A stretch of 32,164 nucleotides of DNA from a bacterium (GTDB lineage: Bacteria > UBP14 > UBA6098): NCBI GenBank assembly GCA_003645085.1, contig QNEE01000008.1, positions 1 through 32,164 on the forward strand. Direction: 5' to 3'. Every line of letters starts with the position of its first letter. Position 1 is the first letter of the stretch. Made by a program: the position numbers and the translations under genes. The notes under the pieces were generated by a model. The model did no database searches, was not told the origin of the DNA, and saw only the letters and a list, made by a program, of their open reading frames with translations. Below, piece by piece: positions 6,653-15,803 of this stretch.

Positions 6653-8341
6653 ATGAGAAAGACGTTGATTTTCGGTCTGTTTATGTTCGGAGTAGTATCG
6701 GTTTTTGCCGCTATTCCGCAGCTTATCTCTTATCAGGGATTGCTGACGGACGATGTAACCGGCGACCCGGTCCCCGACGGTTACTACGATATAACATTCA
6801 GGATTTACGATTCAGAAAGCGGCGGGACCGCCTTATGGACAGAGGCTCACGTTGGAATCAGTCAGGTCTTCGTCGAGGACGGTCTGTATAAAGTAATGCT
6901 CGGTTCGCTCGTCCCTCTCGACTTGCCTTTCGATGAAACATATTGGCTCGGCGTTCAGGTTGGCATCGACCCTGAGATGTCCCCGCGCTACTTGCTGGGC
7001 GCGAGTCCCTATGCCCTCCGCGCGGCTGTCGCGGACAGTATGCACGGCGGCGGGAACTATATTACGAGCGATGCTCCGGATATAATGACCGCAACGACCT
7101 CCGGGAACCTTCTTACAGTGGACAATCCCGGAAACGGAAGAGCTATCTACGCGAAAACGGGTTCGACTACGGACTATATCGCGGCGATAAAAGGCGAGGC
7201 CACGGGCGTAACCGGAGCGGTTCAGGCGCTTGCCGGGTGGATTCAATCGACAGCCGACGAAGCGTGCGGTGTCTATGGTGTCGCGACATCATCGACCGGC
7301 GCCGCCGATGGAGTTGTCGGGCAAACCTTGAACTCTGACGGTTACGGCGGGTATTTTATGGGTGGTAAGGGTCTTTATGCCTCGGATATCGTATGCCCGG
7401 GTCAAGCCGCTGTCGGGACGACGAATCCACTCGCCAGATTACACGTCGAAGAGGACGCTACAGCCGACCCGTTGAGAGTGCGCGTGGCCGGACTAACGAA
7501 ATTTATCGTCAAGAACGATGGCAATGTCGGCGTAGGTGTATTATCTCCACAGAACAAACTCGATGTCGAGGGCGCGATGGTCGTCGGGACAAGCTTTTCA
7601 GGCACGAGCGTGGCACCGTCCAGCGGACTTCTCGTCCAGGGCAACGTTGGACTGGGGACCGACGACCCCGGGCTGCACAAGCTCTATGTCGAATCATCCG
7701 GCAGCGGGACGTCAGGAACCACTATCTATGCGGAAAATACCAATTCGAGCGGAATCGCCGCACATTTTCTTAACGAGTCGAGCGACGTAACGCTACTGGT
7801 TACTAATAAAAGCGATGGGGACGTTTTCCGCTGCGATAGCTGGCACAGCGGAAGCTGGGAATGGGTTTTCAAGGTCGATAAGGACGGGAAGGCGATATGC
7901 AACGTGCTCCAGATACTCGGCGGTTCGGACCTTTCCGAGCAGTTCGATATCGAGGATTCCGATGTAATCGAACCCGGTATGGTCCTGATTATCGACCCTG
8001 AAAATCCGGGAAAACTCAGGATTTCGGATACTGCATACGACCGGCGAGTCGCGGGAATAGTCAGCGGCGCGGGAGATATCGAGACCGGAATGCTTATGGG
8101 CCAAAAAGGTTCCGTCGCCGACGGTTCTTATCCGGTGGCTCTTACCGGCCGTGCTTATGTTCTGGCCGACGCGTCGAATTCTCCTATCGAGCCGGGGGAT
8201 TTGCTTACGACATCCGATATACCCGGATACGCGATGAAAGCCACGGATTATGAAAAAGCGCACGGCGCGGTTATTGGAAAGGCTATGACTCCGCTTACCG
8301 GTGGGAAGGGTCTCGTTCTTACCTTAATAACATTGCAATAA
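6653..8341 (+). CDS. Secreted fibre-like protein with conserved N- and C-terminal modules
   Basis: The 562-residue product has a signal peptide (cut near VFA-AIPQ) and a strong AAGGAGG ribosome-binding site. Residues 20-125 form a module recognisable from many FCB-group secreted proteins: IPQLISYQGLLTD, PDGYYDITFRIYDSESGG, LYKVMLGS, YWLGVQVGIDPEMSPR, YLLGASPYALRAA. The middle (about 130-420) is repetitive beta-rich sequence (for example AVGTTNPLARLHVEEDATAD and NVGVGVLSPQNKLDVEG) resembling the pre-chaperone repeats of phage tail fibres. The C-terminal module (about 420-562) runs from GGSDLSEQFDIED to GKGLVLTLITLQ and recalls intramolecular-chaperone ends, though I see no catalytic Ser-Asp dyad. 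It is probably a surface or appendage protein. The C10 protease gene follows 17 bases later, so the two likely form an operon. Confidence 0.7.
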   Translation: MRKTLIFGLFMFGVVSVFAAIPQLISYQGLLTDDVTGDPVPDGYYDITFRIYDSESGGTALWTEAHVGISQVFVEDGLYKVMLGSLVPLDLPFDETYWLGVQVGIDPEMSPRYLLGASPYALRAAVADSMHGGGNYITSDAPDIMTATTSGNLLTVDNPGNGRAIYAKTGSTTDYIAAIKGEATGVTGAVQALAGWIQSTADEACGVYGVATSSTGAADGVVGQTLNSDGYGGYFMGGKGLYASDIVCPGQAAVGTTNPLARLHVEEDATADPLRVRVAGLTKFIVKNDGNVGVGVLSPQNKLDVEGAMVVGTSFSGTSVAPSSGLLVQGNVGLGTDDPGLHKLYVESSGSGTSGTTIYAENTNSSGIAAHFLNESSDVTLLVTNKSDGDVFRCDSWHSGSWEWVFKVDKDGKAICNVLQILGGSDLSEQFDIEDSDVIEPGMVLIIDPENPGKLRISDTAYDRRVAGIVSGAGDIETGMLMGQKGSVADGSYPVALTGRAYVLADASNSPIEPGDLLTTSDIPGYAMKATDYEKAHGAVIGKAMTPLTGGKGLVLTLITLQ

Positions 8342-8358
8342 TCCCCGAGAGGTATGAA

Positions 8359-10002
8359 ATGAAAAAGCCAATTAAATATCCTAATGTCCGCCCGGGGATT
8401 TGGTTACTAATACCGATTATAGCCCTGTCCTCCGTTGCATACGCAGAAAAATTACCAGCCCGAATAGTAGCCGCAGCGGTGCAAACCTGGGTTAGGGATG
8501 TTACCGCGGACAACAAACCGGATGCTGTTATTGAACGGATAGAACCTTATGTAGCAGACGGCGATACAGTAGCCTATATCGCCCATATCGCCGGCGGTGG
8601 TTTCTGCATCTGTGGAGCGGATAATATGTTCCTGCCGGTTTATCTTTATAGCCCCGGTGGCACTTACGACCCCGAAAAACCACATCATAAGCATTTTCTC
8701 GCGGATATCGTCAGGAGAGCGCGGCTAATTTCCGATGCCGAATCGAAAGACGACGGGTCACTCGATAGATTTGCAGAAACTTTCGAGGCGCGTGCGGCTT
8801 ATTGGGAAGCACTAGCGAACGGAACAATCCCTAAAAGGAACGCAAGGCCGCGCGGTTTGTGGGAAGGCCCCGATTCGATGTCCTGCCATCTGACCTCACT
8901 ATGGAACCAATGGTCCCCCTATAACGACCTCTGTCCAGAGCTAACCCCCGGTGCCGACGAGCACTGTGTTATCGGGTGTGTAGCCGGTGCGGGCTCGGCG
9001 ATAATGCGGTATTGGGAATGGCCGAATACAGGCGTCGGAAACGACAGCACAATCTATAACTATAGATGGCGCACAACATGGGATACCGAACCGTTAAGCT
9101 TCTATCCATTCAAGGAGGATTTTAACACGGCTGGATGGAGCAGTCGCTTGAAATGGGTCGCGACGGCGGGAGGCAGGCTCGAAATGAACGGCTACTGGGA
9201 TGGCAGCGTCTATAATTCCGCCAGAGAACAGCTCGACACGGTAAGCAGCGCCGACAGCACAGCGTTCTTTACTGCCCTGGATAGCCTATGGAACAGATTA
9301 ACGATGAGTTCGAAAACCTGCAGGGCGGATTTCGGCACGACTACATATCGGTGGGACTTAATGGAGGATATCCACGACGATGCTATCCACGATGCTGGCG
9401 ATACCGCGGTAGCCACTCTTTGTTACAATGTCGGCGTGGCATGCGAGATGGATTACGGTATATGGGGCTCCGGCGCGTGGGAATGGCCAATGGTCGGCGC
9501 TTACGAGGACCATTTCCGATACGACCTCGACGTCGATTACGTTGTCAGGGATACCGGTGATTACGCATCGGGGACTAACGATATGATAGACGAGTTCCAG
9601 TGGCTCAGACCGGTGCAGTATTACGGCTGGGAGATGGTGCATTCGTGGGTAATATACGGCTACAACCGAACCTTCCTGCCCGATTCGGTGCAGTTCCATA
9701 TGAACTCCGTTAACGGTGATACCGATTGGGTCCAGTGGGACGAGGTTTATCCGAACCATTGTTTTATCTGGCATATCGCGCCTCAAAGTGTAGTCAGGTT
9801 CATAGGTGATACGAACCCCGGCGATGGTTCCCCGGACGACCCGTATCAGAATATCGAGGAAGCGATAGCGGATTTATCGATACCGGACGGAGCGAAATGG
9901 ATATTCAAAGCCGGTTCGGTTAACACATTCGCGGCAAGCTCGATAACGATTAACAAACCCTGCACACTTATAGGCAGGAACGCGATTATACGGAAAGAAT
10001 AA
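8359..10002 (+). CDS. Secreted C10 family (streptopain-like) cysteine protease with an inserted segment
   Basis: The 547-residue protein has a signal peptide (cut near AYA-EKLP). A propeptide-like part (about 31-165) includes AGGGFCICGADNMFLPVYLY, as in C10 proregions. In the catalytic domain, LWNQWSPYNDLCP (181-193) leads to the nucleophile motif HCVIGCVAGAGSAIMRYWEW (202-221, Cys207). VACEMDYGIWGSGA (360-373) matches the usual CGVAVxMDYGxxxSGA. HSWVIYGYN (428-436) supplies His428, and QFHMNS stands where the active-site Asn region lies. An unusual stretch of about 90 residues (roughly 240-325) is inserted between the nucleophile part and DFGTTTYRWDLM. The C-terminal 60 residues (SPDDPYQNIEEAI onward) look like the start of a parallel beta-helix. 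It probably degrades extracellular protein. No type IX tail is visible. Confidence 0.85.
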   Translation: MKKPIKYPNVRPGIWLLIPIIALSSVAYAEKLPARIVAAAVQTWVRDVTADNKPDAVIERIEPYVADGDTVAYIAHIAGGGFCICGADNMFLPVYLYSPGGTYDPEKPHHKHFLADIVRRARLISDAESKDDGSLDRFAETFEARAAYWEALANGTIPKRNARPRGLWEGPDSMSCHLTSLWNQWSPYNDLCPELTPGADEHCVIGCVAGAGSAIMRYWEWPNTGVGNDSTIYNYRWRTTWDTEPLSFYPFKEDFNTAGWSSRLKWVATAGGRLEMNGYWDGSVYNSAREQLDTVSSADSTAFFTALDSLWNRLTMSSKTCRADFGTTTYRWDLMEDIHDDAIHDAGDTAVATLCYNVGVACEMDYGIWGSGAWEWPMVGAYEDHFRYDLDVDYVVRDTGDYASGTNDMIDEFQWLRPVQYYGWEMVHSWVIYGYNRTFLPDSVQFHMNSVNGDTDWVQWDEVYPNHCFIWHIAPQSVVRFIGDTNPGDGSPDDPYQNIEEAIADLSIPDGAKWIFKAGSVNTFAASSITINKPCTLIGRNAIIRKE

Positions 10003-10535
10003 TCGATATATCGACGCGATTTACAAAATAGAAATGTCCGCTATAGCCTCTTTTGCGGAATAATCGCGTTTTGTAGTAACGCTCCTGCCCATTCGGCGAT
10101 GGATTGGGGCGAGAGCGAGTTTATATCCAACCAGAAAAGGCATAACAGGGTTTATTCCGCGCACGAAATAACCAGGGCAACAAACTATCGCGGGAAATTC
10201 GGGAATAGAATAGGAGCGTTCACTCGTTCGTGCGTGAATTCGTAGAACGTATGTCGTCGCCTCCGGTAACCAGTGTAACACGGTAGTTGGTTCCGGCGAC
10301 GAGGACATCGGGCGTCGCTCCAACGCAAGGTATCTCTTGAGTCGCTCCGGGGGGCACTACGGTCGCCACAAGGGAGTGCCTCTCTCCGAGACATGGCTCT
10401 AATGGCTCCCCTTCGTTTTCGTCCCGCCTCCCAATTTGCCATTTTCTCTGTCCTCCTCGACAGAATAACCCCTTATTTTCTAAAACAAGGTGGGTACCAT
10501 ATTCCTTTGCCCGACAACTCGACCGTTATTTGGAG
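10003..10535. other. Non-coding region between the protease and TPR genes
   Basis: This stretch of 533 bases has no plus-strand gene. It begins with a palindrome (TCGATATATCGA, 10004-10015) just after the protease stop. AACGCTCCT (10077-10085) recurs inverted as AGGAGCGTT (10211-10219). The minus strand carries a coding-like relic at 10220-10525. I see no clear terminator or RNA gene. Confidence 0.4.
10220..10525 (-). pseudogene. Possible decayed gene fragment
   Basis: A stop-to-stop frame of about 101 codons ends at TGA (10222-10220). Its last 50 codons read like real protein and use the codon style of the neighbouring genes: VATVVPPGATQEIPC, then GATPDVLVAGTNYRVTLVTG. The frame has no ATG and no usable start or ribosome-binding site, and the upstream part is poor in protein character. 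It may be the remnant of a secreted protein's C-terminal domain. It could equally be chance. Confidence 0.2.
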
Positions 10536-10564
10536 TTGACATTTGCTAAAAGGGTAAGTATAAT
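10536..10564 (+). promoter_or_regulatory. Consensus sigma-70 promoter of the TPR lipoprotein genes
   Basis: A perfect TTGACA (10536-10541), a 17-base spacer and a perfect TATAAT (10559-10564). Transcription would start near 10571. The GTG start at 10600 follows a strong GAGGAGG ribosome-binding site (10587-10593). This is the strongest promoter in the window. Confidence 0.85.
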
Positions 10565-10599
10565 AAAATATTGTAAAATCGACATAGAGGAGGCATCAC

Positions 10600-11862
10600 G
10601 TGAAAAAATATCTCATTTTAGCCCTTTCCTTTGCAATAATAATCATAGTTGGTATATCTTGCGCTTCCGCGCCGAGCGCCGAAGAGATTGCCGCGCAGGA
10701 AGAAGCGCGTAGAAACGCAGAACAAGCCCGAAAAGATTCGCTCGAACTCGAAGTCAGAATCGCCCTTTCGCTTGGTAGGGAATACCATAAAAATGGGCAA
10801 TACAGAGACGCTATTCCTCATTTTAGGAGAATAATCGAGGAGCTTAACCCGGAAGAAGAACGCGCCTGGAAATACCTGGCCGATTGCTATACGCGACTCG
10901 GTCAACCCGACAGCGCGTTTGCCGTCTATACTCAGGGCATCGAGAAATTTCCAAAAGCGGGATACCTTCATAGAGGCCTGGGGGTTTATTATCAACAGAT
11001 GGCTGGCGAATTCCCTGACCGCAAAGACGAATACTTAGACAGCGCTCTTGTCGAATACAAACGCGCTTACGAGCTTAATTGCAAAGATTGTTACAGCGCA
11101 GACCGATGCGCCGACCTTCATCTGGCGCGCGCCGAACTCGACTCGGCAATACTATGGTATCGGGCTGCTGTATCGGCGGATTCAAACGACGCGGATGCCT
11201 GGGAAAAGCTTGCCGAATTGTATCACTATCGGGGAAACTGGAATGGTGTCAGGGAAGCCTATCGTAGTCTCCATCGTATAGCTCCGGAAAACGCCGAATA
11301 CCTGCTCGAGCTGGGACGCGCTCTGGCGAACACGAACGATTACGAAAATGCCGTTGCGACTTTAGATGAATACATCGCCGCAAATCCGGAAGATTATAGG
11401 GGTTATCAGTATATGGGCCTTATCCATGCCGCCAACCGGAAATATACCGAAGCTATGAAGTCTTTCGCGGAGGCAGAAAAAATCGCGCCCGATAATGTTA
11501 AGTTACTGCTCGATATGGCGGATACCTACGTCGATATGAAACAATTCGGTTCCGCAGAACGCTACCTTAACAAAGCCAGACGTATCGACCCTCGGTCCTG
11601 TCAGGCGATAGTTGTCGAGGGTAACCTATGTGTCGCAAAAGCCAGGGCGGCAGTTCCCGAAGAGGGTATCGGCGTTCGCGAAAAACTCGGTTTCGAGTGC
11701 TGCTATAATATCTACAAACGCGCCGACCATGCCGGTTGCGAAAAATGGCAGGCGGTAGCCAGGATTAAGCTCGATTACCTCGACCAATATCTTCCTACAG
11801 AACAAGAGCGTAAAGAGTTTTTCTTCATACACCCCGAACTCGAGGGAAAAATCTGTCAATAA
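10600..11862 (+). CDS. TPR-repeat lipoprotein
   Basis: The 420-residue product has a lipoprotein signal (lipobox VGISC, Cys21), a short charged coiled region (AEEIAAQEEARRNAEQARKD, 27-46), then a chain of tetratricopeptide repeats from about residue 55 to 350. Examples are GREYHKNGQYRDAIPHFRRI, LADCYTRLGQPDSAFAVYTQ, MGLIHAANRKYTEAMKSFAE and MADTYVDMKQFGSAERYLNK. The last 90 residues hold several Cys (CCYNIYKRADHAGC). TPR lipoproteins usually scaffold periplasmic or outer-membrane assemblies. The start is GTG with an excellent ribosome-binding site and a consensus promoter, which suggests strong expression. A second TPR lipoprotein follows and is probably co-transcribed. Confidence 0.85.
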   Translation: MKKYLILALSFAIIIIVGISCASAPSAEEIAAQEEARRNAEQARKDSLELEVRIALSLGREYHKNGQYRDAIPHFRRIIEELNPEEERAWKYLADCYTRLGQPDSAFAVYTQGIEKFPKAGYLHRGLGVYYQQMAGEFPDRKDEYLDSALVEYKRAYELNCKDCYSADRCADLHLARAELDSAILWYRAAVSADSNDADAWEKLAELYHYRGNWNGVREAYRSLHRIAPENAEYLLELGRALANTNDYENAVATLDEYIAANPEDYRGYQYMGLIHAANRKYTEAMKSFAEAEKIAPDNVKLLLDMADTYVDMKQFGSAERYLNKARRIDPRSCQAIVVEGNLCVAKARAAVPEEGIGVREKLGFECCYNIYKRADHAGCEKWQAVARIKLDYLDQYLPTEQERKEFFFIHPELEGKICQ

Positions 11863-11897
11863 CGATTTAATCATAAACCAAATAACGTGTGGTTAAA

Positions 11898-12647
11898 ATG
11901 AATCGAATTTATAAAATATCACTTGTAACGATAATCCTGACTCTCCTTCTTTCCGGTTGCTGGACGAGCAAACGAGAGAAACAGTATTTACTTGCCAAAC
12001 CGCACTATGAAGCCGCTTTTGCATATCACAGAGAGGGTAAAATCCCGCAGGCCAAAGAGGAAATACTCGTTGCTCTCGACGAATACCCCGAGTTCGTCGA
12101 GGCGCACATTTTCTACCAGAAACTCCGTGCGAAAGAGGTCAAGCCGGAAGAACTTCTCGACGAATACGACCGACTCCTGAAACAAAACCAGAGCAATCCC
12201 CGATTTCATTTTCTCTACGGGCGCTTGCTCGGCGAACTCGAGAAACAGGAGGCGGTCTATAAACGTGCACTCGAACTCGACCCGGAGAACCCGTGGGGAT
12301 ATTTCGGCCTCGGTTGGGTCGCTTTTAAGCGTAGCGAATACGATGAAGCCGCAGAATATCTGGAAAAATGTATCGAACTCGAACCGGAGAACCCGCTGTT
12401 TCACTGCGACCTGGGAGGAATTTATTATTATATGGGAATCTATGACGACGCAATCGCCGAACTGACAGTCGCACGGGAATTAAACCCTCTATATCCGACC
12501 GCGTATGCCAATCTGGCTACGGCCTATTACCAGCGCGGGGATTTCGATATGGCCGTAACGATGCTCGAGGAGTATATCCGACTCGCGCCCGCCGCCGATG
12601 ATGTAGAGGAAATGCAGCGTAAACTCATCCAATTGAGGGGGAAATAA
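11898..12647 (+). CDS. TPR-repeat lipoprotein
   Basis: From the ATG at 11898 the product is 249 residues with a lipoprotein signal (MNRIYKISLV..., lipobox LLSGC, Cys21). Five or so TPR units follow, for example AFAYHREGKIPQAKEEILVA, GLGWVAFKRSEYDEAAEYLE, LGGIYYYMGIYDDAIAELTV and LATAYYQRGDFDMAVTMLEE. A GTG three codons upstream (11889) is an alternative start; neither has a clear ribosome-binding site. It lies 26-35 bases after the other TPR lipoprotein, so the two probably act together in the envelope. The 103 bases after it hold an imperfect TTCGG/CCGAA inverted repeat but no convincing terminator. Confidence 0.8.
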   Translation: MNRIYKISLVTIILTLLLSGCWTSKREKQYLLAKPHYEAAFAYHREGKIPQAKEEILVALDEYPEFVEAHIFYQKLRAKEVKPEELLDEYDRLLKQNQSNPRFHFLYGRLLGELEKQEAVYKRALELDPENPWGYFGLGWVAFKRSEYDEAAEYLEKCIELEPENPLFHCDLGGIYYYMGIYDDAIAELTVARELNPLYPTAYANLATAYYQRGDFDMAVTMLEEYIRLAPAADDVEEMQRKLIQLRGK

Positions 12648-12750
12648 CGTTCAGGTTCGGATTTTAGGAACCGAAATTGGGTAAATTAGAGAATAACGGG
12701 GGCGGGAGTATTTTTGCCTTCTAACACTTAATCTCGATTTATATTAAACT

Positions 12751-14094
12751 ATGCCTTTCGGCGGCACAAAACTCCGCGGCAGTTTTCTCGGAACCCTCGT
12801 TAAATGGGTAGCGATAGCTATCGCACTCGTCCTCATAGCTTTTAATATCGGTAATCTCCTGTTGTATAATAAACTGGAGCCTCTGCTATCCGAGCAGATG
12901 GGCAAAACTCAGGCCTTTACTGCGCAGGCTATCGCGCGGGGATTAAGACCGAGCCGAATCCGGTCGTTCGTGGCCGACCCCGACGGTATCTACGGGAAAT
13001 CTCTCGCCGAATATCTCGATGAATTCAGAGAAGACGGCGCTTTCTCCTCGATAAATCTCCTCGATACGATGGGAATCGTTATATATTCATCGGGCGGTGG
13101 CTATGAAAGCGGAGAGTATTTTTATTATCTCGGTATCGACAGGGCGGCATATAATTCTGCCCTGGCGGGAATTGCCGATTATACGGAGCTTTACGAAAGC
13201 GGAGGTAATTACCTGCGCGGTTCGTATGCCCCCGTTCTCGACGAACTCGGCGAGGTAGCCTGGATTATCGGAATCGAGGCCGGTGCAGAATACTACAGCA
13301 TCCTGGCAACGCTCCGCAGAAATCTTCTGCTTTTCTTTTTCCTGACTATCGTCGTCGCTATTGCCGCCGGCGGAATACTACTTTCCGCAGCGATGGAACT
13401 TAATCGGATGGAAAAAAGGTTGCTTCAGGCCTCCGCGTTGTCGTCCATAGGGGAGATGGCTGCAGGTGTCGCTCACGAGATTAGAAACCCGCTCGCTATA
13501 ATACGGGGTTCTGCCGAAAGACTGTCCTCTGCCGAAGAGGAAAATCGCGATAAACTCGTGGGTTTTATTACTGAAGAGGTCGCACGTATCGACGAAATAC
13601 TGACTGGATATCTTTCTTTCGCGAAACCTGCCGACGGGGATACCGGACCGATTTCGCTCGGTAAAGTAGCGCGCGATGTAGCCGAAAGAGTCCGAAAACG
13701 TGCAGAAAAAAGCGGGGTCGTAATAAATGTCGAACCTGGCGACGAGGTCGAGGTCGTCGCACCGGAAAGCGCAATTCGTAGAGCTTTATTGAATTTGTAT
13801 CTCAACGCGATAGAGGCCATCCCCGAAGGGGGTAATATCGAAGTAACTACCCGCAGTGTCGGTAATTGGGTCGAACTCGATATCGTCGATAACGGAATCG
13901 GTATGGACAAAAAAACTACCGAACGAATATTCGATGCGTTTATGACGAATAAACCGAACGGAACCGGCCTCGGTTTGACGCTTAGTAAGAGTATTATCGA
14001 GGACGCCGGCGGGAGTATCACTGTCGAGAGCAAACCGGGTGTGGGCACGGTTTTCAGAATATTACTACCGGTATCGAGAACTTCCACGGAATAA
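12751..14094 (+). CDS. Membrane sensor histidine kinase
   Basis: The 447-residue protein has TM1 (about 15-38), a periplasmic sensor region (about 39-187), TM2 (about 190-214), then directly a dimerisation/phosphoacceptor domain with AAGVAHEIRNPLAIIRGSAE (237-256, His242). No HAMP domain fits between TM2 and the phosphoacceptor helix. The catalytic domain has the N box (LNLYLNAIEAIPEGG, 347-361), G1 (DNGIGM, 380-385), F box (IFDAFMTNK) and G2 (GTGLGLTLSKSII, 404-416). The His-box type resembles NtrB/AtoS-like kinases that often signal to sigma-54 regulators, but no response regulator is nearby, so it is an orphan here. A TATATT at 12740-12745 lies only 5 bases before the ATG and no ribosome-binding site is visible, so the mRNA may be leaderless. 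Confidence 0.9.
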   Translation: MPFGGTKLRGSFLGTLVKWVAIAIALVLIAFNIGNLLLYNKLEPLLSEQMGKTQAFTAQAIARGLRPSRIRSFVADPDGIYGKSLAEYLDEFREDGAFSSINLLDTMGIVIYSSGGGYESGEYFYYLGIDRAAYNSALAGIADYTELYESGGNYLRGSYAPVLDELGEVAWIIGIEAGAEYYSILATLRRNLLLFFFLTIVVAIAAGGILLSAAMELNRMEKRLLQASALSSIGEMAAGVAHEIRNPLAIIRGSAERLSSAEEENRDKLVGFITEEVARIDEILTGYLSFAKPADGDTGPISLGKVARDVAERVRKRAEKSGVVINVEPGDEVEVVAPESAIRRALLNLYLNAIEAIPEGGNIEVTTRSVGNWVELDIVDNGIGMDKKTTERIFDAFMTNKPNGTGLGLTLSKSIIEDAGGSITVESKPGVGTVFRILLPVSRTSTE

Positions 14095-14231
14095 TAAGCG
14101 ATAGCGGGCATATATTTTGCAATGTTATTCCAACGAAAGCGGAAATCCGGATAGATTGGAGAGCGGTTCACCGCTGGAAATCGAGAACGACGGAACACGC
14201 AAATAAATAGTTATATCCCGGCAATTTGGTT

Positions 14232-15803
14232 ATGAAAAACACCCCGAAATATATATTATTATTGGTGCTTATATTCGTTGTATACGGGCAATCTGCCTCT
14301 CCAGACAGCCTTTTTCCGCCTAAAACCACAGGAACCGGGCCCGACAGCATACAGCGTTCGCGGCCTCCGGTCGAGGAAATCGCCGCCCCGGCAAATCTCA
14401 CAGAGGTCAATTCCATATATTCCGATTTTGCGCCTTATGTTTCCGCGGCGGGCGACAGGCTCTATTTTTCCAGCGTTCGTCAGGGCGACCAGGAGGATTT
14501 CTACGTATCCGAATTCGTGAATAATCGTTGGGGAACACCGCATTCACTGGGTCCTCCGATTAACACCGAAGCCAACGAGGGTAGTATGGCTATTTCTTCC
14601 GACGGCAACTTTATAGTATTTACCGCTTGCGGTCGGACGGACAGCTACGGCGGATGCGATTTGTATTTATCTGAATTCGTTGTTGACGGTTGGAGCGAAC
14701 CGCGCAATCTCGGCAGATATATCAACAGTGCCGGTTGGGACGGACATCCCTCGATATCTTCCGACGCGAAGTGGCTGTATTTTTCGAGCGAGCGTTATGG
14801 CGGTTTCGGTGGAAGAGATATCTGGCGGGCGCCGCGCAAGGAAAGCGGCTGGGGCAAACCAGAGAACCTGGGCTATCCTATCAACAACGCCCGCGACCAA
14901 ACCAGCCCGTTTATCCATCCCGACGGTGTAACGCTATATTATGCCAGCGCCGGGCACGGCGGCCTCGGGATGCTCGATATATTCAAATCCGAGATGGATT
15001 CGACCGGCAGATGGTCAGAGCCGGTAAATCTCGGTCCGCCGGTCAATACGCCCGGCTCCGATTATTTTTTCAGCATCCCGGCAAGCGGAGAGTTAATATA
15101 TTTCGCCAGCGACCGTCCCGGCGGATACGGTGGTTTCGATATATACTGGTTGCCGCTTTCCGAGGCTCTAAGGCCAAAAATCGTGGCGACATTATCCGGC
15201 ACAGTAACCGATAAAGAGACCGGCCTTCCGCTGGACGCCGAAATCACTATCGAACGCATCGCCACAGGCGAGGTTCTGGCGACGCCGCGCACAAATCCCG
15301 AAACGGGGGAGTTCTTCCTGGTTTTGCCCGCAGGAGAAACTTACGGTATAAGCGTATCCGCTAAAGGTTACGCCTTCTCGAGCGAGCGCTACGAGATACC
15401 GGTCGAGGAGGGCTATCAGGAACTCCGAATGGATTTTAAGCTTAGCCGTATCAAGGTCGGCGAGCGTGTCGAGCTTCATAATATATTCTTCGATTTTAAT
15501 TCCGACTCGCTTAAACCGGAGTCCGAATCGGAGCTTATGCGGGTTGTCAAACTTCTGAACGAATACCCCGATATGCATATCGAGATACAGGGACACGCCG
15601 ATTCACTCGGCACCGAGGCTTATAACCTCGCGCTTTCCGAACGCAGAGCGACGGCTGTCTTACGCTGGTTAGTCGATAACGGCGTTTCATCGGGCCGGCT
15701 CAAAGCAGTAGGTTACGGCGAGGTCGTCCCGGTCGCGGATAATATCTCCGAGGAGGGCCGCCGAAAGAACCGTCGCACCGAGTTCCATATCATCGGAAAT
15801 TGA
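14232..15803 (+). CDS. PD40-repeat / OmpA-domain outer-membrane protein
   Basis: The 523-residue product starts at the ATG at 14232 (a TTG two codons upstream is also open) with a signal peptide ending near GQSA. Residues about 50-310 contain four or five PD40/WD40-like propeller repeats (APYVSAAGDRLYFSS, SMAISSDGNFIVF, HPSISSDAKWLYFSSERYGG, SPFIHPDGVTLYYAS, SIPASGELIYFASDRPGG). A carboxypeptidase-regulatory-like beta domain follows (about 318-400, TLSGTVTDKETGLPLDAEIT). The C-terminus is an OmpA peptidoglycan-binding domain (about 412-523: IFFDFNSDSLKPES, GHADSLGTEAYNLALSERRA, GRRKNRRTEF). This order matches OmpA-type components of Bacteroidota such as PorE of the type IX system, which anchor the complex to peptidoglycan. 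It overlaps the following glycosyltransferase gene by four bases. Confidence 0.85.
   Translation: MKNTPKYILLLVLIFVVYGQSASPDSLFPPKTTGTGPDSIQRSRPPVEEIAAPANLTEVNSIYSDFAPYVSAAGDRLYFSSVRQGDQEDFYVSEFVNNRWGTPHSLGPPINTEANEGSMAISSDGNFIVFTACGRTDSYGGCDLYLSEFVVDGWSEPRNLGRYINSAGWDGHPSISSDAKWLYFSSERYGGFGGRDIWRAPRKESGWGKPENLGYPINNARDQTSPFIHPDGVTLYYASAGHGGLGMLDIFKSEMDSTGRWSEPVNLGPPVNTPGSDYFFSIPASGELIYFASDRPGGYGGFDIYWLPLSEALRPKIVATLSGTVTDKETGLPLDAEITIERIATGEVLATPRTNPETGEFFLVLPAGETYGISVSAKGYAFSSERYEIPVEEGYQELRMDFKLSRIKVGERVELHNIFFDFNSDSLKPESESELMRVVKLLNEYPDMHIEIQGHADSLGTEAYNLALSERRATAVLRWLVDNGVSSGRLKAVGYGEVVPVADNISEEGRRKNRRTEFHIIGN

Noticed and set aside
10185-10442. Arg-rich minus-strand frame of 85 codons
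   Set aside because: Composition is unlike the real genes and a different frame of the same strand looks more coding-like.
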